A stretch of DNA of 64,000 nucleotides from Apricaphanius iberus (taxonomy: Eukaryota; Chordata; Actinopteri; Cyprinodontiformes; Aphaniidae). Below are positions 43,106-54,600 of the stretch, piece after piece. The stretch lies in contig JAPXFQ010001944.1 in the NCBI GenBank assembly GCA_028564705.1, positions 1 to 64,000 of the forward strand, in the 5' to 3' direction. The first letter of the stretch is position 1, and every line of letters begins with the position of its first letter. The position numbers and the translations under genes are program-made. The notes beneath the pieces were generated by a model that saw nothing but the letters and a program-made list of their open reading frames with translations, was not told the origin of the DNA and did not search any database.

Positions 43106-44980
43106 ACAGCTCACAATGTGCCAAACAAGCCTCCAAAGAGAGACTGAGATGGGAAGATGTCCAACTGTGGAGAAACCACAACAGCTCATCATCAGACAAT
43201 CAAATATATAACTTTTATTGTTACAAGTGTTTGCATATTGATCTTTCAGTTGGGTCAAGGACTCCTCAGAAGAAAAGTCTGGTTTCGATTGTAAGCTGTT
43301 TTGAAAGTCAGAAAGAAAAGCACTCATAAACTTCTCTAAACTACTTCCTGCCTAACTATTTTGGGTTCATGTCTTCTGTTTATCATTTAATACAGTTTTG
43401 GTTTATTCCAATTTACCAGATACATTACACTGATGTTACCATGGATTGTGAAGAACTGGGATTTTCTAATTACGTTTTTTTTCTGACAAATTTAAAGCCT
43501 GTTTTAATATTGTAAGTACTAGTACAAATATGTTTTTAATCCACACATAACATATTCAGCTGGTTTATCTTGACTGAATTATCGATAATTTGTTTAGCAT
43601 TTTTCTTATTACATTTTTGAAATGTACCAAAGATGTGGAACATTGACACTAGTCGAGTTTTCATTTCTATATTTTCCCCCAAAATACAAACTAAAAGCTT
43701 TGTGATAATTGACCTAAAATAACATTTCTAGCAGAAAACTACCAATCAACACCCGTTTGTACCAGATGTGTTTAAAATTCAGTTTCTTTTTTAATGTTGC
43801 GTGATTGCCTCCACAAAAAAATATTTTAGTAATGAATGATCCCCGTCATCACTACTGATAATTAAAGACATACAGTCAGGCTCCAGTACCACCAGAAACA
43901 CCAACTCTTTTTAGAGTTTGAACAGTCAATAACAAGTGTGCTGTCATTATCAGCTAAACCATTAGTGTGAGACTAACGTTTAGATACCTTCCCTTTGCCT
44001 TTGTCTTATGTGATAAAGGTGACTATCATAATTGAACAGATACTTCTATAAAATATTCTGTCAGAATCTTCCATTAACGCAAATGGTTTTAGCAATAGTC
44101 AGATGATGAGTTCTGTATTCATGCTAAACATCTAGAGTACAAAGACAGGTGTGTGTGGAAAATGTGTGCTGTTTCTAGGGTTACATTTCCTGCCCCCACT
44201 AAAACAATTTGCAGATAATTCCTCAAAAATAAGCAACAATTTTCCATATGAGCTCTTAAGGTTAACCAGTTAAACTTGGTCCCAGATTCTTCCAAGCCAT
44301 ATTTAAATGCAGTACACCTTTTATCAACAAGTTAAATGAACACTCTGAATTGACCTTAGGTGTGAGTGTGTGTGTGGTTGTTTTTCCTGTGTCTGCTGAT
44401 GATTTGGAAAATTTCTAAAAAGCTTTATTCAAAGTACAACCTGCCTAAAAGTGTTTTTTTTTTCCTTTCGGCACTACCCAGCAGCCTTCCCTACTTGTAA
44501 GCCACTGCCTCCCTTATGTGACTGTTGAAAAGCAGAATCAGGGAATTGTCCACCCTAAACATTTTGTATTGTATGCACAATGTACAAACATCCATCCCCC
44601 AAATAATAACTCTGTTTAGGGCCCCAGTCAACTTTGGGCAGGTCCTGCAAAAATGTATAATTTTATTGCTAGGCTAAATATTTGCCATGTTGTCTTCTAA
44701 TGGCTCATTTACAAACGTGTCCCTTAATTCTTTCTTTTACAGTGTATATTGATTTTTATCATTTATACAAGGCATATTTCAATATCACAAGTAAAACATT
44801 CAATCAGATACCACAAATAATAATAATAATTATAACATTTTAAATTGTAAAAATATATATTTTTAAACAGTCAATAAAATCAATATGTCCATCTAGCTTT
44901 TATTCTCTAATTAGTAAATGCTCAATCTTATACAATAAAGAAGAAATCATCTGTTTCAAATAAGCTAATATTTGTCTCCA
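43106..44980 (+). other. ehd4: EHD 3' UTR and downstream region
   Basis: AT-rich and non-coding after the stop. AATAAA signals at 44873-44878 and 44934-44939 could end a 3' UTR of about 1.8 kb. The upstream ATTAAA near 43862 is an alternative. Confidence 0.45.
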
Positions 44981-45273
44981 AAAAATAGAAATTGTATGTG
45001 TCGCTTAGTTCTAGAAACCCCAGAAAAATCTGAACTTTTTATGTTTTTGTTCAAAATGTATCTACCATGAAAAAATGAATCTATTTTTTCTAGATCGTCC
45101 GCTAATAGGCTACTGAGTGGAGCTGAGTATTTCCTACTGCATTTGAAAGCATCATACAGACTGAGCACGGCTGGACCCGGCTGGTTGCTTTTCTAAGCTC
45201 GCAGGCAGTTTAAACTAAACGGTGTCCGTTTTTCGTCGGGGACAGACAGCAAAGCTGTAAAGCAGAAGTAGGG
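44981..45273 (+). promoter_or_regulatory. slc3a2 promoter and 5' UTR region
   Basis: GC content rises in the last 150 bp before the ATG. No clear TATA box. The start site cannot be placed from sequence alone. Confidence 0.4.
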
Positions 45274-45605
45274 ATGAACAGGGAGGAGACTAATGTAGAG
45301 AAGAAGGATGCTGAGAGCATCAGTGCTGAGCAGAAGGATGCGGCCCCGGAGGAGGCGGCTCAGTCCGCTGTGGAGGCGGATGCCACCGAGGCTGATGTGA
45401 GCGAGGCCGATCTGGACCAGGAGGAGCAGGAAAAGCAGCCGATGACCGCCGACGGAGAGCGGCCTGCGGAATCACGACCTGAAGGGTGGGAGGAGCTGGA
45501 AGCGGAGAAAAATGGCATCGTGAAGCTGAAGATCCTCGATGAGGCGGAGGAGACGTTCACCGGCCTGAACAAGGAGGAGCTGCTCCGGGTGGCGGGGACT
45601 CCTGG
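45274..45605 (+). CDS. slc3a2: slc3a2 exon 1 (cytoplasmic tail)
   Basis: 110 codons plus two bases. Very acidic, Glu/Asp/Ala-rich, ending EELLRVAGTPG. Donor GTGAGG. The ATG is preceded by in-context AGGG and no upstream frame extends it. Confidence 0.92.
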
Positions 45606-48600
45606 GTGAGGAGGACACTCTGTACACACTGGGGCTCATTCATTCGTAGGTGTGCCCCTTCCCTTCCATCAGAGGGAATCCTTCCCTAAAGAACAGGGTC
45701 ACTGCTGCCATGTGCTCAATGACGATGAACAAAAATATATCGGGTACATTTAAAAGTCTTTATCCAAAAGAGTCTGTTTGAAGTTTAGTTCATTCGTTTA
45801 TTTGACAGGGACATGTACAGGAGCAATAATCTGTATATGAAAGATGCTTTGCACCAGACTTTAGCTCTTGGAGATCATTTCCATCTGCCGTCCCCAAGAT
45901 GTACAATTACAAAACACTACAAAAAGCATAAAATAATACAAATCATAATATTTACGCACAGTATGTATATTAAAATATATATATACAGGTGCTGGCCAGT
46001 AAATTAGAATATCATCAAAAAGTTGAATTATTTCAGTAATTCCATTCAAAACGTGAAACTTGTATACTGTATACATTCCTTCCACACATAGTGATATATT
46101 TCAAGTGTTTATTAATTTTCATTTTTATTATTACAACTGACAGCTAATGAAAACACCAAATTCAGTATCTCAGTAAATTAGAATATTCTGAAAAGGCTCA
46201 ATATAGAAGACACCTGGTGCCACTCTAATCAGCTGATTAACTCAAAACACCTGCAAAGGCCTTTAAAAGGTCCCTCAGTCTTGTTCTGAAGGCTCCACAA
46301 TCATGGGGAAGACTTCTGACTTAACAGCTGTCCAAAAGACGACCATTGACACCTTGTACAAGGAGGGCAAGACACAAAAGGTGATTGCTAAAGAAGCTGG
46401 CTGTTCGCAGAGCTCTGTGTCCAAGCACATTAACAGACAGGCGAAGGGACGGAAAAAATGTGGTAGAAAAAAGTGTACAAGCTCTAGGGATAACCGCACC
46501 CTGCAGAGAATTGTGACGACAAACCCATTCAAAAATGTGGGGGAGATCCACAAAGAGTGGACTGCAGCTGGAGTCAGCGCTTCAAGAACCACCACGAAGA
46601 GACTCATGAAAGACATGGGATTCAGCTGTCGCATTCCGTGTGTCAAGCCACTCTTGAACAAGAAACAGCGTAAGAAGCGTCTCGCCTGGGCCAAGGACAA
46701 AAAGGACTGGACTGCTGCTGAGTGGTCCAAAGTTATGTTTTCTGATGAAAGCAATTTTTGCATTTCCTTTGGAAATCAAGGACCCAGAGTCTGGAGGAAG
46801 AGCGGAGAAGCACAGAATCCACGTTGCATGAGGTCCAGTGTAAAGTTTCCACCGTCAGTGATGGTGTGGGGTGCCATGTCATCTGCCGGTGTTGGCCCAC
46901 TCTGTTTCCTGAGGTCCAAGGTCAATGCAGCCGTCTACCAGGAAGTTTTAGAGCACTTCATGCTTCCTGCTGCTGACCAACTTTATGGGGATGCAGACTT
47001 CACTTTTCAACAGGACTTGGCACCTGCACACAGTGCCAAAACCACCAGTACCTGGTTCAAGGACCATGGTATCCCTGTCCTTGATTGGCCAGCAAACTCG
47101 CCTGACCTTAACCCCATAGAAAATCTATGGGGTATTGTGAAGCGGAAGATGCAATACGCTAGACCCAACAATGCAGAGGAGCTGAAGACGACTATCAGAG
47201 CAACCTGGGCTCTCATAACACCTGAGCAGTGCCACAGACTGATCGAGTCCATGCCACGCCGCATTACTGCAGTGATGGAGGCAAAAGGAGCCCCGACTAA
47301 GTATTGAGTGCTATACATGCACATTCTTTTCATGTTCATTCTTTTCAGTTGGCCAACATTTAAAAAAAACAACATTTTTTTTCATTGGCCTTTAAAATAT
47401 TCTAATTTTTTGAGATACCAAATTTGGAGTTTTCATTAGTTGTCACTTATAAATATCAAAATTAAAAGAAATAAACATTGGAAATACATTGGTCTGTGTG
47501 CATTGCATGAATATAATGTACAAGTTTCACATTTTGAATGGAATTACTGAAATAATTCAACTTTTTGATGATATTCTAATTTACTGGCCAGCACCTGTAC
47601 ACACACACATACATATATATACACATACAAATACATACACATGCATTTAAAAAATGTGCATTTTATCAAAGGGAAAACTTGTTCCTCCATAGTCTATACC
47701 CACCCACTACCCTTCTCAGGTGAAAACTGTTGTAGTAGTTTTTTTGTTTTTTTCTTTTCATTTTTCTCCTTTCTTCTTCATTCTTCTTTTTCCCCTTTTC
47801 CCTCCCTTCCCCCTTTTCTCTTTTCCTTCCTTCCTTCCTTCATTGCTGACATGTTTGAGTTCCCAGAAAATGTTGTTTCACACCCAGACAGAATTGAATA
47901 AAAACATTTTGTTGGAATGACTTGGCTGTCTAGGTTCATTAGGTCCTCACAGTGCCACATTGGTTGTTTAGTAAGATTGGACGATACAGCTGCAGTTTTA
48001 TGCTGATGTTTTATAGATTACTGTGCACAGATGTTAGAGGCAGAATAATGCGTTATTCTGAGCTTTATTGGGTTTACATTGTAAAGAAACATGTTTCTCA
48101 CTGTAGCTTTGCCCTAGTTGACCACTTAACTTCATCAGCTCAGGTGAAATCCCCCTATTTAATTAGCAGACTTGGTAGTTCCATAAAAGAGGGATGGATG
48201 AATGTCTAAGGGATATCTCTCCTTTCTTAGCAACCTCAAAGGAACACATGCAATCATAATTACATCAAAATGTCTTCATATGAAGGTTACTAGAATATAA
48301 AAAATGGCATTATCATATTATTAATTACAAGTTATTCATCCAGTGTAATACAATGTCAAAGAAATCATGACATATTTGTTGAACTTCTCCAAACATCACA
48401 ACTTATTTGGCCACTTTATTAACTGTAGCCAAACAGAGATGGTGTTCCTGAATGCTGTTACTGACAAATCTGACATGTTGTCAGACATCAGCACCACTGT
48501 ATACAAGCAGAGTGATATGAGCTATTAACGTCTAAGTTCTTTAGACCCAATCAGCATTTAAACTAGAAGATTTGGGGGTCTCAGTTATTGGAGCTCCTCT

Positions 48601-51600
48601 TAACATGTTTCTTTTTTCCTCAGCTGGGTGAGAACCCGCTGGGCGCTCCTGCTGGTGTTCTGGCTCGGCTGGTTGGGGATGTTGGTGGGAGCCGTCCTGA
48701 TCCTCCTGCAGGCTCCTATCTGCAGAGAGCTGCCGGCCACCAGCTGGTGGAACGAAGGCCCACTCTACCAGATCGGAAACATCCAATCCTTCACTGACAT
48801 GCACAACCTGAAGGGTGAGCTTCCATCCGTCCGTCCGTCCGTCCGTCCATCCATCCATTGTTGCAGGTGTAACTGTCCTAAGTTAAAGTTAAGTAACAGT
48901 GAAAAGTTGTACAAATAAAGACAAATATAAAAAGAAAATTGTACTATAGTAAAAGCAGCCAAAATGTACACATTGCAAAAAATTCCAAAAACATATCAGC
49001 CATTAATTCTTCCTTTTTCCATCTCGGTAGGTCTGGAGCAGAAGATGACCAGCTTGTCCCAGCTGAAGGTGAAGGGTTTGGTGATTGGACCGATTCATGT
49101 TGCTCCTCCTGATGAAGCCATCAGCCTGAGGTTTGAGGAGATTTCACCTGATGCTGGAAACCTCGATCAGTTTAAAGGTGTCATCTCGGTTGCTCACCGT
49201 AAAGGTGAGGGAACACAGTTCAGTCATATAGATCATATATACACAAAACACAGACTTAATATTCCCAATTAATGTACACATTTGAAACAAAAACACTTGG
49301 TTAACACCAAGAAAGTATAAAAACATTGACTACAACATCTCCTTGATATCTGGTGAACTTAGATGAATATATAAAAATTGATAGAATCTCACTGTCTGAC
49401 ATAAAGTCTGATTAAATGTTTCTTTATTTAAATCATTGAGGATGAACTGTGATGAGGATGAGAACTGAGTGAGGGAATAATACAGGCATAGCGTAGACAG
49501 TGGGTGATGAATCTTACTGAGTGAATGTCCACCAATGAGGAGTTAGTGGATCCTAAGTTCTAAATAGGGATGAGTGACTGAACAAGATTGTGTAGGGAAG
49601 AGCAGGTTGAGCCGTGACGGGGTGGAAGGCTTGGAGGACATACAGAGGATGAAGAAGGTGAGAAGGAGGAGCTTCAGGGTTACCAGTCATGATAGTTATT
49701 GTTGTTGGTTCTGGTAGCAAGCAGTCCAGGAGTTTGTGTGAAGGTGCGGGTCCAGGAAGCAACATGGAAGTTACCTTCTACAATGAAGCACTGAGAGATT
49801 ATAAGGCTTGGTTTAAACACATGGCACGATGAAGGTGTAAACAGAGGCCCAAAGTTCCCACAAACGTTAACACTCAGGCAAAGAGTGCCGTATGGCCGGC
49901 TCATCTTATCCTACAGGAGACTGCTTAATTTGAAGGAGTTAGGCAGAAAAGCCCATCACAGAGAAACAGCAATTTATAATCCACGTAAAAAAAAAAAGTC
50001 TTTTTTTAGCTTAATTCCTGAAGAATGACAAACAGTTTTGTTTTGTTTTTTGTGTTTTTTTTTTACTGCTTTCTTTAATGTCAGAAGTTTACATACACAT
50101 ATAATCAGATTAGACTGGGAAAGCCAAGATGACAATGTAATGAAATTTTAGGGTTAAGATAGATTAATTCACAAAACTTGAGTTAAATAGAGGCACAATT
50201 GTGGATTAATGTTAAAGCAACTGTTCAAACACACTACTTCCTTTTGTGACATCGTGGAATAATCCAAAGCAGGGGAGGGAACTCCAGTCCTCAAGGGCCA
50301 TTATCCTGCAGGTCTTAGATGTTCCTCTGCTTCAACACACCTGATTCAAATTAAGATCAGACAGCTTTTTGTCAAGCTCTGCAAAATGAATCAGGTGTGT
50401 TGAAGCAGGGAAAAATCTAAGACCTGCAAGTTAGTGGTCCTTGAGGACTGGAGTTCCCCACCTCTGATTTAAAGAGATCTAGCAGGATCTAAATAAGAGG
50501 ATTTTGGACCATGTAGTTCATCCTAGGGTCCAATTTCCAGATTGCTGAAGGTTCCACATCTATTTGATAATGTTAATTCAAACAATTATATCCAGGAATA
50601 AAAATGATGGGAGTGTCCAGTCATCGCACTGTTCAGGAAGGAGACAGGTTAGGTGCTCCACAGATCAACATGTTCTGGTGTGAAATGAGTGAATCAAACC
50701 CAAACCACAAGTTAAAGACCTTAGAGAGATGCTGCTGATGCTGGTAAAGAGTCTCTTATCAACAATGAAATAAGCCTTGTACCAACATCAGGGAGGAAGA
50801 AACCAATCCTCCAAAAGAGACAAAAAGAAAAAAGAACTAGATTAGAGGTTTGCAAATTTTCTCAGGGAGAAAGACCTTCAATTTTGGAGACATGTCCTTT
50901 GGTTTGATGAAGCTAAAACTGAAGGTTTTGGTCATATTGATAAGTGTTTTACAGACTTTTTTGACTGAGTAATGTGTGGCCGATAGTTGGAGGGGACCGT
51001 ACCTTTGGTTGGATCTTTCTGGATCAGGATGGTTCTCCCTTCGGTTAGCCATTCTGGGTGAGTCCCATCTCTTAGCAGCCAGTTCATTTGTGCTGCCAGG
51101 CGCTCATGGAGTGCTGTGAGTTTCTTTACCCAGTAGGCATGGATCATGTCAGGGCCTGGTGCTGTCCAGTTTTTCATACCTGATACTCTTTCTTGGATGT
51201 CTGCCACTGTGATGGTAACTTGATTCTGTTCAGGGATGTTGCTGTGCTCCTCTCTCATAGAGGCCAGCCATTGAGCACTGCTGTTGTGTGCTGCCTCCTT
51301 TTCCCATATGCTCTTCCAGTATCTTTCAGTTTCCAGCCTTGGTGGGTCTACTCTGCTGCCCGTGTGCCTCTTTAGGCGATAGGCCAAGGGTTAGAGTCTT
51401 TGTTTGGCAGCTTTGAGTGCTTCAGGTATGGACATCTGGCTGTACCTCTTGGGTATCGGTTTTTGCCATGAACCTCTCTAGGCCTCTATCAATTGGCTCA
51501 CTTCTCTCCAAGCTGCCTTGATGTTAGCCCCCAACTGTCTTTTCCATGGTTGAAACACATGAGATGCCGGCTAAGACACCGCCCAGCAAACAAGGTCTGC

Positions 51601-54600
51601 GTTAGGTGCTGGAGAACCAATGAACCTTGATGAAAAACGGGCTAATGGAATAAGACAGAAATAGACTATATATATAAACAGATGTTTAAACATAACTCAA
51701 AAATATTAACCATTTCACTTTTACTTCGTTTTCATCATCAAACTTATTTTTTAATGAGAACTTGAGTTTGCTTATCTTTGATAAGCTCTGATCGGCAAGT
51801 GTTCTCCAGGCTGTTCTCCACATCCAGTCTGTTCCTCTACTGGCTTTATTATTCATTTAGGTATTTAGTAGGCATAACACATCCCAGCCCATTTTTTTTA
51901 AATGTGAGTGCTATTGGCTGACTAAAATCCATCATCTGGAAAATTAATTATCAAATGTTTTAATGTACCCCCTGAAATGTGCTCATGTACCACCAGGGGT
52001 ACGTGCATCCCTGGTTGGGAATCACCGATAATGACCATCATTACATCGGGAGAAAGACAGACACTTGCAAAGCTGACATCATCCCAAATGTGAAGTATGA
52101 GGGTGGCTGTATTATGTAGTGTGGATGTTTTGCTGCAGAGGGGACTGGTGCACTTATCACTATAGATGGCATTATGAGGAAAGAACTTATGTGGAAATAT
52201 GGAAGCAGCATCTCAATACGTCAGACAGAAAATTAAAGCTTTGGCACAAATGGGACTTCTGAATTGGTGATGATGATAAGTATAGTCAATTGTAGTCAAT
52301 GGACCAAAATTCCTAATCTTAATATTGTGAGCAACTTGTGGAAGGAATCCCAAATTATTTGCCTAAGTCATAAAGTTTAGGAGCAATTCTACCAAATTCT
52401 AAATAAATTAGTTAAAGCTCCTGAATATCAATCAATAAAAACTTTAGAGAACTTTTGCTCTCGTTATTGTGTCAGTTCAGATACAATCGATTCAAAATAC
52501 TTTATTGATCCCAGAGGGAAACTAAGTGTTGTCGTAGCTCATACTATTTAATTATTTAAGGAGTTATTATTGTAGGCTGGAAGGATTCTCTGTAGCGGTC
52601 TGTGTTACAGTAAAACTGAGACAGCCTCTCACTGAAGACACTCTGATGTTGTATGATAGTCTAATGAAGGTGAGATTTGGTGGTAATCCTAACTGATCTA
52701 AGACGGAGAGGGCTTATTCTGATTTAATGTCAGACTTTAAGGAAGAAATTGTTATGTGTCTTTTTATGCACAATATGTAAATATCTGGTTTCCTTCCCTT
52801 CTCCAGGCATTTCTGTGGTCTTGGATTTGACTCCAAATTACCGGGGATCATCTGGACCCTGGTTCTCCAGCAACAGCATAACAAATGTAGCAGAGAGACT
52901 GAAGGTGATGACTTACTTAGGTTATCAGTGCTGAACCAGTGTGATCTAAATATATCACACTTCTTCACAAGCTATAAAGTATTTTATGATTTCAAATTTA
53001 AAAAGTGTGGCATGTGTTTGTGTTCATTCCTCGTTAGTCGAAACTCCTAAGATAATATCAAGTGAAAAAATATGCCTTCAAAATGATGACTTTGGTCATT
53101 GACTCCAAAAATCTAGCCTTTATGAAAAAGAAGCCATGAAAAGAGCCTGAGATTTTGTCACAAGCCCTGTAGGAAACACAGCCAACATGTCGAAGGGCGC
53201 CCTGGTCAGATGAGACCCAAAAGGAACTCTCTGGCCAACATGTAAAATATGTGTGTGTCAGAAAGCTAATAGTGGGGATGAGACACTTCACTCATAGTGA
53301 AGCATAGTGGTGGTAACATCATGCTACGGGGATTTGGATTTTCTTCAGCAAGATCAGGGAAACTGACCAGGATATTTTTTTCTATAACCTAATTAAAAAT
53401 CGTGTATCAATCTCCTTCCACTTCCTCACTTATGCTGTTGTATCAAATACAGTCAAATGCAATGAAGTCTGTTGTAAAGTTAAAAAATGTGAAGAAGATC
53501 AAGGAGTATGAAAAGTTTTTACAGGACTGTACTTTTTAAGGAAAGGCTGTAGAATCAAAATGAATTAAAAATAAAATGAACATTTCATACACTCACTTTC
53601 ATCTACTGATTTCTTTTAAGTAGAGCATAAAAATGGTAGAGAGAAATATGAGATGTTTAATATTAATAATGAAGGTCTGAGAGAAACTGGCAGAAATGTG
53701 AGGAGAAGACGTTCAGTGACATGTGTCCATGTTGTTTCAGTCTGCCCTGGTGTTCTGGCTGAATGAAGGTGTAGATGGAGTCCAGCTGTCAGGGGTGGAG
53801 CAGCTGGCCAACATGGTTCCATCTCTCTGGGCTGACATTCGGGCCATCATCCAAAATGGGACAGACAAGAATCCAAAAAGGTAAAGGATTCATCTGTAAC
53901 CTGCAATCTCTGAGAGGATGATCTTTTGCTTTATATCTGTTACACGTCCCAAATACGAGACTGAATATAACAAAGATAAAATATCCTGAAAGACAGATGA
54001 TCTCAAAGGCAGCAGCTTTCCTTGTTTTCTCCCAAGTTGTATCTGAGAGCGAGCGGAGATCCGTTCCCATAGCAACCGGAACAGCACTGCTTGCTGCCGT
54101 GTCACTCCTTAAAGTGACAGTGTAAATATATACATAAAATATATCTTGTGGACACCTATTTGGGTGTGCCACACATGGAATGATCTGACTCTTTTTATGA
54201 TCACATATTAAATAAAGACAGGAGGTTAGACATGAAGTTCTGACTTAAATAAATATGATCTTTTTTCACATTGACTTTATGTCTGGGTTGATTCAAAGTT
54301 AGAATATACATTTAATAGTAAAGAATAAGATGCTTCTCGTGTGAGCTCTGATTTTGCTAAGGGAACATGTGGCTGTGTCTTACAGAGTCCTGCTTGGTGT
54401 AACAGAAAGCTCCTCTGCTGATGACGTGTCTGCTCTTCTTTCCTCAACTGGAGTCGACCTGCTGATTTCCAACGTGCTGGCATCATGGCACCCTGATCCC
54501 ACCCATTACGCCCACACCATCCAGCAACTGTACTCTAACCACAGTCAGACCAAGCTGGCCTGGAGCCTGGGGGGACGAGTTGAAGGTCACTTGGCCTCAT

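Larger units (their letters stand above)
50083..52440 (+). mobile_element. Tc1-like relic interrupted by two other elements
   Basis: The left end GTCAGAAGTTTACATACAC is the typical fish Tc1 inverted end. Decayed transposase coding (TGGTTTGATGAAGCTAAAAC at about 50900) stops at 50933 and resumes at 52028 with GACCATCATTACATCGG. The two halves join as consecutive parts of one transposase (segments near FGH and DHHYI). No right inverted end is seen. Sited in slc3a2 intron 3. Confidence 0.75.

Noticed and set aside
45130..45170. ATF4-type amino-acid response element in the slc3a2 promoter (GCATCAT)
   Set aside because: It does not match the TGATG.AA core; the half-word alone is expected by chance.
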